Below are positions 28,849 through 37,743 of a stretch of DNA of 64,000 nucleotides, piece after piece. How positions within the stretch are numbered: position 1 is the first letter of the stretch; every line of letters starts with the position of its first letter. The stretch lies in contig NZ_PJRR01000012.1 in assembly GCF_002858865.1 (NCBI RefSeq), positions 1 to 64,000 of the forward strand, read 5' to 3'. The notes below the pieces were generated by a model that did not search any database, had not been told where the DNA came from, and saw only the letters and a list, made by a program, of their open reading frames with translations. The position numbers and the translations under genes were made by a program. Source of the DNA: Caulobacter vibrioides (GTDB taxonomy: Bacteria; Pseudomonadota; Alphaproteobacteria; Caulobacterales; Caulobacteraceae).

Positions 28849-29460
28849 GTGGACGCGTTTGAATTCTTCTTCAGCTTCTATGGCCTCCTGCTCGGCTTCT
28901 CGGTCGCCGAACTGGTCGGCGGGTTCGCGCGACTGCTGGACGGTCGCCGGCAGGTCAGGTTCGGCCTGCTGACGCCGATGCTGGCGCTGTTCGTGGCGAT
29001 CGACATCGCCAGCTTCTGGAACCAGGCCTGGGTGATCTTCCGACCTGCGCCCTACAACTACGCCCTGCTGATCCTGGGTCTTGTGGTGGCCAGCACCTTC
29101 TATGTCGCCGCCACCCAGGTCTTTCCGCGGGAGCTGAAGTCCGGCGAGAGCCTGGATGACCATTTCTGGGCGCACCGGAAGCTGGTTCTGCTCAGCGTCC
29201 TGGCGGCCAACCTGCTGATCGTGCTGGTGTTTCTGGGGCTGGTGACCATCAATGGCGAGATCGGCCGGCTAAACCTCGGCCCTGTGTTCTGGGCAGGCAC
29301 GACCCTGTTTACGATCTTGACCCTCGTGGCGGCTGTGGCGCCGGGGCGCTGGATCTCGCCGATCGCCCTGGCGATCCTACTGGCGTATCAAGGCTGGCAG
29401 ATCGTGCGCTCGGCCGAGGCGCTGGTCAGTCGAGGCGGCTGGTCGCTGATCGGCGGCTAA
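28849..29460 (+). CDS. Membrane protein of unknown function
   Basis: A 203-residue hydrophobic protein with about six membrane spans, starting at a GTG at 28849 (MDAFEFFFSFYGLLLGFSVAELVGG). The glutamate in SVAELVGGFARLL and tryptophans in FWNQAWVIFRP lie in or near membrane segments. I do not recognise a family with known function. It follows ubiD by 25 bases and precedes the M14 peptidase gene by 42 bases, so co-transcription is possible. Confidence 0.7.
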   Translation: MDAFEFFFSFYGLLLGFSVAELVGGFARLLDGRRQVRFGLLTPMLALFVAIDIASFWNQAWVIFRPAPYNYALLILGLVVASTFYVAATQVFPRELKSGESLDDHFWAHRKLVLLSVLAANLLIVLVFLGLVTINGEIGRLNLGPVFWAGTTLFTILTLVAAVAPGRWISPIALAILLAYQGWQIVRSAEALVSRGGWSLIGG

Positions 29461-29502
29461 GTGGGTTGTCATCCAACGCCAGAGGCGCGAGGACTTGGCC
29501 CC

Positions 29503-31332
29503 ATGCGTACGACCGCCCTTCTCGCCACCGCCCTGCTTGCCTTGGGAGCTCCCGTCATGGCCCAGACCACCCCGCCCAAAGCCCCGTGGGACGAAGCCTT
29601 CCTGCCGCCGGCGCCGCATTGGCAGGGCGCCAGCCAGGCGCTGATCCGTGACAAGGCCGATCCGTGGGTGACGCCGTTCGAGGCCGACGCCGAGCACAAT
29701 GTCTCGCCGACCTACGCCGACACCCGCGCCTGGTTCCAGAAGCTGGACAAGGCCAGCCCCCTGATCCGCGTCGAGGACTTCGGCGTCTCGCCGCAAGGCC
29801 GCGAGATCTTCGCCGTCATCGCCTCCAAGGACGGCGACAAGCTGGATCCCAAGAAGCCGCTGCTGCTCGTTCAGGCCGGCATCCACCCCGGCGAGATCGA
29901 CGGCAAGGACGCCGGCATGATGCTGCTGCGGGACATGGTGTTCCACGACAAGGACAGCTTGCTCGACAAGGTCAATCTCGTGCTGATCCCGATCCTGTCG
30001 GTCGACGGCCACGAGCGGGCCAGCGCCTATTCGCGCCCCAACCAGCGGGGCCCGCGCATCCAGGGCTGGCGCAACACCGCGACCAACCAGAACCTCAACC
30101 GCGACTTCATGAAGCTGGACCAGCCGGAGATGCGGGCGCTGAAGCGCCTGCAGGCCAAGTACAAGGCCGATCTCTATGTCGATGTCCACGTGACCGACGG
30201 CATGGACTACCAGTACGACGTCACCTACGGCTTCAACGGCGAGAACGGCGTCTGGAACCGCTCGCCGGCCATCGCCAAATGGCTGGACGGGGTGCTTAAG
30301 CCCGCCATGAACCAGGGCCTGGAGGCGCAGGGCCATATCCCGGGCGAGCTCGTGTTTGGCGTGGACGAACACAATCCCAAGGCGGGCTTCTCGGACGGGG
30401 GCCTGGGCGAGCGCTTCTCGAACGGCTGGGGCGCGGCGGCCCACGTGCCGACCATCCTGATCGAGAACCATAGCCTCAAGCCCCACGCCCAGCGGGTGCT
30501 GGGAACCTATGTGTTCATCGAGACGGCCCTGAAGCTCTTGGCCGAAAAGGGTGGCGACCTGCGCCAGGCCATCGCCGCCGACAGCGCCCTGCGCCCCGCT
30601 GAGATCCCGGCCAATTTCGTCGCCGATCCGAAACCCGCCTACACGCGCGCTTTCAAGGGCATCCGTTACGAATACTACGACAGCCCCGCCTCGGGTCGGA
30701 AGGAAGTGCGATGGCTGGGCGAAGTCGACCCGGAGATCTGGAACGTCCCGTTCTACGGCTCCAAGCCCTCGCTGACCCTCAAGCGTCCAGCCGCCTACTA
30801 TGTGCCCAGCCACCGCCCCGACATCATCGAGCGCCTGAAGCTGCACGGCGTGGCGCTGGAGACCCTGGCCACCGACAAGACGCTGAAAGTCGAGATGATC
30901 CGCCTGGTCGATCCCAAGATCGCCGCGCGCGCCAACGAAGGCCACGTCCAGATCAGCGTGGAGAAGGTCACGACCGAGACCCGCGACTGGACCTTCCCCA
31001 AGGGCTCGGTCCGCGTGCCGACCGACCAGCCGCTCGGCGACCTCGTCGTCCTCTTGCTGGAACCGCAGTCCAGCGAGAGCCTGTTCGCCTGGGGCATGGT
31101 TCCCGAGGTGCTGAGCCGCGTCGAGTATATCGAGCCCTACGCCATCGCGCCGTTGGCTGAGAAGATGATGGCGGCGGACCCGGCGCTGAAGGCCGAGTTC
31201 GAAGCCAAGCTGGCGGCGGAGCCCAAGTTCGCCGCCGATCCGGCCGCGCGTCTGGCCTGGTTCTACAAGCGCACCCCGTTCTACGACGATCACCACCTGC
31301 TATACCCGATCGCCCGCGAAATCGCGCGATAG
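29503..31332 (+). CDS. M14 family metallocarboxypeptidase, exported
   Basis: A 609-residue zinc carboxypeptidase. Signal peptide MRTTALLATALLALGAPVMA, cleaved before QTTPP. The peptidase M14 domain has the zinc pair in AGIHPGEIDGKDAG (H-x-x-E, around residue 141), LNRDFMKLDQPEMRAL with the substrate-binding N-R-D, and YVDVHVTDG (third zinc His) around residue 231. A further 200-residue C-terminal region follows. The ATG at 29503 is chosen for the signal peptide. The enzyme probably trims peptides or peptidoglycan fragments in the periplasm; exact substrate unknown. Confidence 0.88.
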   Translation: MRTTALLATALLALGAPVMAQTTPPKAPWDEAFLPPAPHWQGASQALIRDKADPWVTPFEADAEHNVSPTYADTRAWFQKLDKASPLIRVEDFGVSPQGREIFAVIASKDGDKLDPKKPLLLVQAGIHPGEIDGKDAGMMLLRDMVFHDKDSLLDKVNLVLIPILSVDGHERASAYSRPNQRGPRIQGWRNTATNQNLNRDFMKLDQPEMRALKRLQAKYKADLYVDVHVTDGMDYQYDVTYGFNGENGVWNRSPAIAKWLDGVLKPAMNQGLEAQGHIPGELVFGVDEHNPKAGFSDGGLGERFSNGWGAAAHVPTILIENHSLKPHAQRVLGTYVFIETALKLLAEKGGDLRQAIAADSALRPAEIPANFVADPKPAYTRAFKGIRYEYYDSPASGRKEVRWLGEVDPEIWNVPFYGSKPSLTLKRPAAYYVPSHRPDIIERLKLHGVALETLATDKTLKVEMIRLVDPKIAARANEGHVQISVEKVTTETRDWTFPKGSVRVPTDQPLGDLVVLLLEPQSSESLFAWGMVPEVLSRVEYIEPYAIAPLAEKMMAADPALKAEFEAKLAAEPKFAADPAARLAWFYKRTPFYDDHHLLYPIAREIAR

Positions 31333-31416
31333 GCACGCCGGGTTGCCGATCCCGGGCGGAAGGCCTCATATGGCGCTCCGCTCGGGGGGAGCGGGCGTAA
31401 GGACGACGAAAAGACC

Positions 31417-31818
31417 ATGGACACGATCGTTTCCGGCCACGCTGCGGCGCTCTGGGCCGGCCTCAATCTCTTTCTGCTGCTGATCCTCTCGCTGCTGGTC
31501 GTGCGCCTGCGCCAGAAGCACAAGGTGGCTCTGGGCGACGAGGGCATTCCTGAACTCGCCCGCGCCATCCGCGCCTTCGGCAACGCGTCCGAGTACATTC
31601 CGTCGGGCATCGCCGCCCTGGCGGTTCTGGCCGTCGCCGGCGCCGCGCCCCTGGCGATTCACGTGGTGGGCTTCATCCTGTTCGCCGGCCGCGTGGTTCA
31701 CGCCATCGGCCTGTCCAACAGCGGCGGGGCCTCGATCCCGCGCGCCGTGGGCATGGTGGCGACCTGGCTGGCCTATATCTTCGCCGGCGTGGCGCTCCTG
31801 CTGTCGGCCATCGGGTAG
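31417..31818 (+). CDS. MAPEG family membrane protein
   Basis: A 133-residue protein with four predicted transmembrane helices. The MAPEG pattern is visible in VALGDEGIPELARAIRAFGNASEYIP (with conserved R-A-x-x-N-x-x-E) and GRVVHAIGLSN. Members are glutathione-dependent transferases or peroxidases in membranes; the bacterial ones are mostly uncharacterised. A small hairpin and pmbA follow on the same strand. Confidence 0.88.
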   Translation: MDTIVSGHAAALWAGLNLFLLLILSLLVVRLRQKHKVALGDEGIPELARAIRAFGNASEYIPSGIAALAVLAVAGAAPLAIHVVGFILFAGRVVHAIGLSNSGGASIPRAVGMVATWLAYIFAGVALLLSAIG

Positions 31819-31829
31819 CTACGAATTGT

Positions 31830-31852
31830 CCTCCCCCGTTGCACGGGGGAGG
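31830..31852. repeat. Short CCTCCCCC hairpin between MAPEG and pmbA genes
   Basis: CCTCCCCCGT and ACGGGGGAGG, 10-bp perfect arms with a 3-base loop. It is a single-arm relative of the family 2 repeat and sits 12 bases past the MAPEG stop codon, so it may end or stabilise that transcript. Confidence 0.6.
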
Positions 31853-31873
31853 AGATCACGTCCATAAGACCCC

Positions 31874-33205
31874 ATGGACGATAATCTGCTGCATGACGTG
31901 GTCGCCGCCGCGCGCAAGGCCGGGGCCGACGCGGCCGAGGCTGTCTTCGCCGAGCGCCAATCCCTTTCGGTTTCCGTTCGCCTTGGCGAGCTGGAAGAGG
32001 TCGAACGCGAGGAGGCTCGAGATCTGGGCCTCCGCGTTTTCATCGGCCAGCGCAGCGCCACGGTTTCCGGATCGGACATCTCGTCCGAGGCCCGCGCCAA
32101 GCTGATCGAGCGCGCCGTCGCCATGGCCCGCCTGGCGCCGGAAGATCCCTATGCATCGCTCGCGCCGCAAGACCGCCTGGCGCACGGCCCCTTCCCCGAT
32201 CTTGACCTGATCGACGCCTACGAACCCTCGGCGCAGACCCTGGAGACCCAGGCTCGCATCGCCGAGGAGCACGCCCGTGCGGTCAAGGGTGTCACCAATT
32301 CCGACGGCGGCTCGGCCACCTGGTCGTCGTCGCGCTGGGCCTTGGTCACCAGCGACGGCTTCCACGGCGCGCACGCGGCAACGGGCCACTCGATCTCGGC
32401 CTCGGCCATCGCGGGCGAGGGCGCTGGCATGGAGCGCGGCGGCGAAGGTCGATCGACCCGCCACTTCGGTGATCTGCCGGCGGCGGGCGATATCGGCATG
32501 GAGGCCGGCCGTCAGGCTGTAGCCCGTCTGAACCCACGCAAGATCGCCTCGACCACCGCGCCGGTGATCTTCGAGAACCGCCTGGCCATGAGCCTGATCG
32601 GCCCGCTGCTGGGCGCGATCTCCGGCCCCTCGATCGCGCGCGGCACCTCGTTCCTGAAGGACAAGCTGGGCCAAGCGATCTTCGCCAAGGGCGTCAACCT
32701 GCTGGAAGATCCGCACCGGGTGCGCGGCCTCGGCTCGGCCCCGTTCGACGATGAGGGCGTGGCCACGCAAGCCCGCGCCCTGATCGAGGACGGCGTGCTG
32801 ACCACCTGGCTGCTGAACACCAGCGCCGCCAAGCAGCTGGGCCTGGCCACCACGGGCCACGCCTCGCGCGGCCTGGCGGGTCCGTCCGGCGTCTCGACCC
32901 ACAACCTGACGCTCCAACCGGGCGCGCAGGACCTGAAGGGCCTTATGAAGGACGCCGGAACGGGTCTGGTGGTCACCTCGATGTTCGGCCCCTCGCTGAA
33001 CGGCAACACCGGCGACTGGTCGGTCGGCTGTTCGGGCTACTGGTTCGAAAACGGCGAAAGCACCGGTCCAGTTACCGAGATCACCGTCGCCGGCAACCTG
33101 ATCGACATCTATGCGCGCCTCGTACCGGGCTCGGATCTCGAGTTCCGCGGCGCCAGCAACAGCCCCTCCCTCTTGGTCGACGCCCTGGCGATCGCGGGCA
33201 AATGA
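31874..33205 (+). CDS. pmbA: TldD/PmbA family protein PmbA (TldE)
   Basis: A 443-residue member of the TldD/PmbA metalloprotease family. PmbA (TldE) pairs with TldD; in enterobacteria the pair matures microcins and degrades unfolded peptides. Conserved parts are the N-terminal VEREEARDLGLRVFIGQRSATVS, the central ENRLAMSLIGPLLGAISG and FLKDKLGQAIFAKGVNLLEDP, and GMERG-type Gly-rich loops. It lacks the H-E-x-x-x-H zinc motif of TldD, as usual for PmbA. The stop codon overlaps the next gene (ATGA). Confidence 0.93.
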   Translation: MDDNLLHDVVAAARKAGADAAEAVFAERQSLSVSVRLGELEEVEREEARDLGLRVFIGQRSATVSGSDISSEARAKLIERAVAMARLAPEDPYASLAPQDRLAHGPFPDLDLIDAYEPSAQTLETQARIAEEHARAVKGVTNSDGGSATWSSSRWALVTSDGFHGAHAATGHSISASAIAGEGAGMERGGEGRSTRHFGDLPAAGDIGMEAGRQAVARLNPRKIASTTAPVIFENRLAMSLIGPLLGAISGPSIARGTSFLKDKLGQAIFAKGVNLLEDPHRVRGLGSAPFDDEGVATQARALIEDGVLTTWLLNTSAAKQLGLATTGHASRGLAGPSGVSTHNLTLQPGAQDLKGLMKDAGTGLVVTSMFGPSLNGNTGDWSVGCSGYWFENGESTGPVTEITVAGNLIDIYARLVPGSDLEFRGASNSPSLLVDALAIAGK

Positions 33206-33981
33206 ACGACCTGGACCTGATCATCGCCGCAGCGCGGGAGGCGGGCGAACTGGCGCTCGGCGCGCGCGAGAGCGGCCTGACGATCTGGTCCAAGGAAGGC
33301 GGCTCGCCGGTGACGGACGCCGACCTCGCCGTCGACACCCTGCTGCGCACCGAACTGCGCGCCGAACGGCCCGACTATGGCTGGCTGTCGGAAGAGACCG
33401 CCGACGACCCGGCGCGTCTGGCGACCGGACGACAGTTCGTGGTCGATCCGATCGACGGCACGGTCGCCTTCATGAAGGGCAAGCCCTGGTTTGCAGTGTC
33501 GATCGCCGTGGTCGAGGACGGCCAGCCCATCGCCGCCGTGGTCCACGCCCCGGCCCTGGACGAGACCTACGCCGCCACCCTGCGGGGGCCGGCCACTCTG
33601 AACGGCGCGCCGATCGCCCCCAGCGATACGGACGCCCTGGAAGGCGCGGCCATGCTGGGCGACGCCAAGATGTTCGCCCACCCCGCCTGGCGCGAGCCGT
33701 GGCCCACGATGCGGATCGAGACCCGCAACTCGATCGCCTATCGGGCGTGCCTCGTCGCCGCCGGCGCGTTCGACGCCGCCGTGGCGCTGTCCCCCAAAAG
33801 CGAGTGGGACGTGGCGGCCGCCGACCTGATCTGCCAGCGCGCCGGCGCGGCGCTCAGTGATCACAAGGGCCGCCCCTACGCCTATAATCGGCCCGTTCCG
33901 CAGGTTCCGAGCCTAGTTTGCGCCAATCGCGCGCTTGCGCCATTGATCCTTAACCGTGTCGGGCATATCGAGCTGCCATAA
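33202..33981 (+). CDS. cysQ: Inositol monophosphatase-family phosphatase (CysQ-like)
   Basis: A 259-residue metal-dependent phosphatase. The IMPase motifs are SKEGGSPVTDADLAVD (metal-binding region, around residue 33), WLSEETADDP and FVVDPIDGTVAFMKG (D-P-I-D-G-T, around residue 80), and SEWDVAAADLICQRAG (second motif, W-D-x-A-A). The family includes CysQ 3'(2'),5'-bisphosphate nucleotidase, which fits best by length and the D-P-I-D-G-T context. The exact substrate is not certain. Start overlaps the pmbA stop by 4 bases, so they are coupled. Confidence 0.85.
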   Translation: MNDLDLIIAAAREAGELALGARESGLTIWSKEGGSPVTDADLAVDTLLRTELRAERPDYGWLSEETADDPARLATGRQFVVDPIDGTVAFMKGKPWFAVSIAVVEDGQPIAAVVHAPALDETYAATLRGPATLNGAPIAPSDTDALEGAAMLGDAKMFAHPAWREPWPTMRIETRNSIAYRACLVAAGAFDAAVALSPKSEWDVAAADLICQRAGAALSDHKGRPYAYNRPVPQVPSLVCANRALAPLILNRVGHIELP

Positions 33982-34010
33982 CTATAATTCCTCGCAGGAA
34001 CTTGCTCAAA

Positions 34011-34235
34011 ATGCCTGACAAGCAGCTTCTTCATATCGTAGTCGGCGGCGAGCTTAAGGACGTCGCGGGCGTCGAATTCCGTGACCTCTCCAAGGTCGAG
34101 TTCGTCGGCGCCTATCCGAGCTACGACGAGGCCCACAAGGCCTGGAAGGCCAAGGCCCAGGCCACGGTCGACAACGCCCACGCCCGCTACTTCATCATCC
34201 ACGCCCACAAGCTGCTGGATCCGAGCGAAGGGTAG
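34011..34235 (+). CDS. DUF4170 family small protein
   Basis: A 74-residue cytoplasmic protein with the DUF4170 pattern: PDKQLLHIVVGGELKDVAGVEF, then KAWKAKAQATVDNAHARYFI and a final HAHKLLDP. The family is small, restricted to alphaproteobacteria and of unknown function. AGGA lies 12 bases before the ATG; a TTG 9 bases upstream is an alternative. It follows cysQ by 29 bases and is followed by a family 2 inverted repeat. Confidence 0.85.
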   Translation: MPDKQLLHIVVGGELKDVAGVEFRDLSKVEFVGAYPSYDEAHKAWKAKAQATVDNAHARYFIIHAHKLLDPSEG

Positions 34236-34239
34236 CCCC

Positions 34240-34354
34240 AAAACCCTCCCCCTAGCGGGGGAGGTGTCGGCGAAGCCGACGGAGGGGGAAGACGCCGGCT
34301 AGCCCGAACTCCCCCCTCCGGCCTTCGGCCGCCCCCCCCATAGGGGGAGGATTT
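34240..34354. repeat. Long inverted repeat, family 2 copy
   Basis: Left arm CCCTCCCCCTAGCGGGGGAGG then TGTCGGCGAAGCCGACGGAGG, right arm CCTCCGGCCTTCGGCC then CCATAGGGGGAGGATTTGG, matching the copies at 20191-20315 and 62516-62632. It fills the gap between two convergent genes and ends 3 bases from the phosphatase stop codon. Confidence 0.8.
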
Positions 34355-34357
34355 GGA

Positions 34358-35023
34358 TCACTCCCGCCGCAGGATCTTGTCCGTCAGCACCTTGCCCAGC
34401 ATGCCGGCGCGGAAGGTCTTCTTCATCTCGACCGGGTCGTAGTCGTCGCTCTCGACCCAGTCGCTGAAGGTCAGGCCCTTGGGCTCGCCCTTCTCCAGAT
34501 ACTGCTCGAAGACATAGTCCAGCACGCCGGTGTTGCCGTGCTTGATGTGCAGGTAGCGCGGCCCCAGCTGCTGCATCGCCTCACGGATCGGCTGACCCAG
34601 CCGATAGTGGGCGTAGAACACGCTCATGATCCCCGCCCGGTCCGCGCCGGACTTGCAGTGCATCAGGGCCGGATATTCGATGCGCTCGAACAGTTCCTTG
34701 GCGCCCCGCACCCGCTCGCGGATCGGGACCTCGCGCGAGGTGATCACGAAGTCGACGAAGTTCAGGCCCAGGCGTTCGCAGGCGTCCTTCTCCAGCGCAT
34801 AGAAGCTGCCGTCGAAGCCGCCGCGCAGGTTCACGATCGTCTTGATCCCCCGCTTCTTCCACCAGGCCAGCTGGAACGGCCAGGGCTGGTTGGCGCGGAC
34901 GAGTTCCGGGCTGATCCAGTGGGCGTTCGAAAAGCCCAGCCGCAGATAGGCGTGGTCATTCCACAGATAGTGGAGATAGGTCTTGAACCGGCCCCAGGGC
35001 GTGGTGAGGTCGAACTTGGCCAA
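34358..35023 (-). CDS. Dual-specificity/tyrosine phosphatase family protein
   Basis: A 221-residue cysteine phosphatase. The P-loop C-x5-R is HCKSGADRAG around residues 116-125, with the catalytic cysteine and arginine intact; upstream is KRGIKTIVNLRGG, the typical substrate loop of dual-specificity phosphatases. Start is a TTG at 35023 preceded by AAGGAT. The gene is divergent from the lipid A operon (155-base gap), so a role in the envelope is possible but not shown. Other members of this shape act on phosphoinositides, lipid phosphates or phosphotyrosine. Confidence 0.82.
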   Translation of the reverse strand: MAKFDLTTPWGRFKTYLHYLWNDHAYLRLGFSNAHWISPELVRANQPWPFQLAWWKKRGIKTIVNLRGGFDGSFYALEKDACERLGLNFVDFVITSREVPIRERVRGAKELFERIEYPALMHCKSGADRAGIMSVFYAHYRLGQPIREAMQQLGPRYLHIKHGNTGVLDYVFEQYLEKGEPKGLTFSDWVESDDYDPVEMKKTFRAGMLGKVLTDKILRRE

Positions 35024-35178
35024 GGCGGCGCGATCCTTCGGAAATTCCGGTCCTAACTAGGGGCTTAGCCCGCGAAAGGCAAAATCCCGCGACGATCCGC
35101 CTTCAGAGCGTCGCTTTTCCGGGACACTGAGTCCCGCGCGTCCTTGACAGCCTCGCCCTGACAGCCGACCCCTCCCCC

Positions 35179-37002
35179 ATGACCGCACAGGATCGTCCGC
35201 AGCCCTCGAACCGCGCCCTGATGGGCCGGATGTGGCGCGAGTTCCTTCAGCCGCGCTGGAAAGGCTTCCTGGTCTCGATGATCAGCGCCGTGATCGTGGC
35301 GCGCCTGACCGTGATGCTGGGCGAATATGTCGAGCCCGCCGTCGACAAGCTGATCGCCCATCCCCAGCCGGGCGCCCTGATCTGGGTGCCGCTGACCATC
35401 GCCGCCTTGGCCGTGGGGCGCGGTGTGTTCCAGGTGATCCAGGCCAGCCTGATCAACCGCATCGGCAACGGCGTGGTCGGCGACATGCAGACCCGCCTGT
35501 TCGGCCGCCTGATCCGGGCGGATCTGGCCCGCCTGCGCGGCGCGCATTCGGGTTCTTACGTCGCCTCGGTGCTCTATGACGCCGGCCTGATCCGGGAAGC
35601 CGCGACCACCGGCGTCGTCAACTATGTCCGCGAAGCCCTGATCGTCGCCATCACCCTGTGGGCGCTGTTCAACAGCGATCCGATCCTGGCGGCCGGCGTG
35701 CTGATCATCGTGCCCGGCGTCAGCGGGGTGATCCGTCACTTCTCCAAGCGCACGACCAAGGCCGCCAAGGGCGCCATGGGCGAGACCTCCAACCTCTCGA
35801 CCGCGATCATGGAGAGCCTGGACGGGGTCAAGATCGTCAAGATGGAGAACCGCGAGGCCTATGAAGAGGCCCGTGTCGCCGCCGTGGTCGAGCGCCGCCA
35901 GCGCCACCTGATCAAGGGCAGCAACGCCCGCGCCATGGCCGCCCCGGCCACCGAGCTCTTCTCGCAGTTGGTGATCGCTGCGGTCTTCGCCTATGCGGGC
36001 TGGCGGGCGATCACCGGCGCGCTGGTCGTCGGGCCCTTCACCCTGCCGCCGATCACGCCCGGCGGGTTCCTCAAGTTCGTGATCCTGCTGGGCATCGCGG
36101 CCCAATCCCTGCGCCAAGTCGCCAACCTGCAGACCGTGTTCAGCGAAGGGCTGACCGCCGCCCGTCGCCTGTTCGAGGCGCTCGATGTGGCCCCGACCAT
36201 CGTCGATCCCGCCGACGCCAAGGCCCTGCCGCCGGGCGAGAGCATGATCGCCCTGGCCGATGTGACCTTCTCGTACGGCGCGGACATTCCGGCCCTGTCG
36301 AGCGTCAATCTGCAGGCGCGCAAGGGTGAGACCGTGGCCCTGGTCGGCCCTTCGGGCGGCGGCAAGAGCTCGATCCTCAACCTGATCCCCCGCTTTTACG
36401 ACGTGAACGCCGGCGCGGTGACCATCGACGGCCACGACGTGCGCTCAGTGACGATCGCCTCCCTGCGCGACCGCATCGCCCTGGTCACCCAGGAGCCGTT
36501 CCTGTTCGACGACACGATCCGCGCCAACATCGCCTACGCCCGTCCCGGCGCCAGCCAACTCGAGATCGAGGCCGCTTCGCGGCAAGCGGCCGCCCACGAC
36601 TTCATCCTAGCCCTGCCCGAGGGCTATGACACCTCGGTCGGTGAGGGCGGCGCGCGCCTGTCGGGCGGTCAGCGCCAGCGCATCGCCATCGCCCGCGCCT
36701 TCCTGAAGGACGCCCCGATCCTGCTGCTGGACGAGGCCACTAGCGCCCTCGACACCGAGAGCGAGGCCCAGGTCCAGGCGGCGCTGGAGCGCCTGATGGC
36801 CGGCCGTACGACCATCCTGATCGCCCACCGCCTGTCGACCGTGAAGAACGCCGACCGCATCTATGTGATCGACAAAGGGCGGGTCGTGGAGACGGGCTCA
36901 CATGCCGAGCTCGTCCGCGCCGGCGGTCTCTATGCCCGCCTTGCCAAGGCTCAGGATCTGGATCATGCGCCGCCCGGCCAGGACGGGGAGATCACGGCTT
37001 GA
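35179..37002 (+). CDS. ABC exporter, MsbA-like (lipid A export)
   Basis: A 607-residue half transporter with an N-terminal six-helix membrane domain (about residues 25-335) and a C-terminal ATPase. ATPase motifs: Walker A VGPSGGGKSS around 393, Q-loop VTQEPFLFDD, signature GGARLSGGQRQR around 493, Walker B ILLLDEATSALD around 514, and H-loop IAHRLS. Based on fold and the lipid A genes downstream (acyltransferase, waaA, lpxK) it probably flips lipid A or a related lipid (inferred). The stop codon overlaps the acyltransferase start. Confidence 0.9.
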   Translation: MTAQDRPQPSNRALMGRMWREFLQPRWKGFLVSMISAVIVARLTVMLGEYVEPAVDKLIAHPQPGALIWVPLTIAALAVGRGVFQVIQASLINRIGNGVVGDMQTRLFGRLIRADLARLRGAHSGSYVASVLYDAGLIREAATTGVVNYVREALIVAITLWALFNSDPILAAGVLIIVPGVSGVIRHFSKRTTKAAKGAMGETSNLSTAIMESLDGVKIVKMENREAYEEARVAAVVERRQRHLIKGSNARAMAAPATELFSQLVIAAVFAYAGWRAITGALVVGPFTLPPITPGGFLKFVILLGIAAQSLRQVANLQTVFSEGLTAARRLFEALDVAPTIVDPADAKALPPGESMIALADVTFSYGADIPALSSVNLQARKGETVALVGPSGGGKSSILNLIPRFYDVNAGAVTIDGHDVRSVTIASLRDRIALVTQEPFLFDDTIRANIAYARPGASQLEIEAASRQAAAHDFILALPEGYDTSVGEGGARLSGGQRQRIAIARAFLKDAPILLLDEATSALDTESEAQVQAALERLMAGRTTILIAHRLSTVKNADRIYVIDKGRVVETGSHAELVRAGGLYARLAKAQDLDHAPPGQDGEITA

Positions 37003-37712
37003 GACCCCTGCGTTCGCCCTGGGTGATGAGCGCGATGACCCGGCTCTTCTCGGGCTACATCGCTCTGACCTACAAGACCCTGCGCTGGACGCGCGAAGGC
37101 CAGGTGATCGCCGAGCGCGTCCAGGCCGAGGCCCTGGCCAACGGCGGCGGCGCGATCCTGGCGCTGTGGCATTCGCGGGTGCCCGTCGGGCCGGCGACCT
37201 GGCCGCAGGGACCGGACAAGCCGGAGATCCGCGTCCTGGTCAGCCAGTCGCGCGACGGCGAGTTCATCGCCCGGGTGATCGCGCGCCTGGGCCTGCCGTC
37301 GATCCGGGGCTCGTCGCTGAAGAAGACCGACACCAACAAGAACAAGGGCGGCGAGCAGGCCTTCCGCGACATGGTCAAGTGGGTGAAGGACGGCGGCGCC
37401 ATGGCCATCACGCCGGACGGTCCGCGCGGGCCCGTCGAGGTGATGCAGAAGGGCGCGGTCGCCCTGGCCCGGGTCAGCGGCGCACCGGTGCTGTTCGTCG
37501 GCGTCGCCGTCAATCCCTGCATCCGCCTGAAGACCTGGGACCGCACGATCATTCCGCTGCCCTTCGCCAAGGCGGCCATGGTCTGGGACGGCCCGGTTCA
37601 GGCCGGTCGAGACGACGACCCCGACGCCCTGGTCGAGGCCTGGGGCGCGCGGCTGAGCGCCGTTTCCCGCCGCGCGGAAGCCATTGTCGGCGAAACCCCG
37701 CCCAAAGATTGA
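36999..37712 (+). CDS. DUF374 lysophospholipid acyltransferase-like protein
   Basis: A 237-residue protein of the DUF374/LPLAT group. The acyltransferase H-x4-R/D region is ALWHSRVPVGPAT near residue 55, followed by LVSQSRDGEFIARVIARLGLPSIRGSS and the conserved ITPDGPRGPVEVMQKGAVALA around residue 144. Start TTG at 36999 overlaps the exporter's stop (TTGA); an ATG 27 bases on is an alternative. In other alphaproteobacteria the gene accompanies lipid A genes and probably acylates an envelope lipid; the acceptor is unknown. Confidence 0.85.
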   Translation: MRPLRSPWVMSAMTRLFSGYIALTYKTLRWTREGQVIAERVQAEALANGGGAILALWHSRVPVGPATWPQGPDKPEIRVLVSQSRDGEFIARVIARLGLPSIRGSSLKKTDTNKNKGGEQAFRDMVKWVKDGGAMAITPDGPRGPVEVMQKGAVALARVSGAPVLFVGVAVNPCIRLKTWDRTIIPLPFAKAAMVWDGPVQAGRDDDPDALVEAWGARLSAVSRRAEAIVGETPPKD

Positions 37713-37743
37713 TCCCTCCCCCGCTTGGTGGGATGTAGGACCC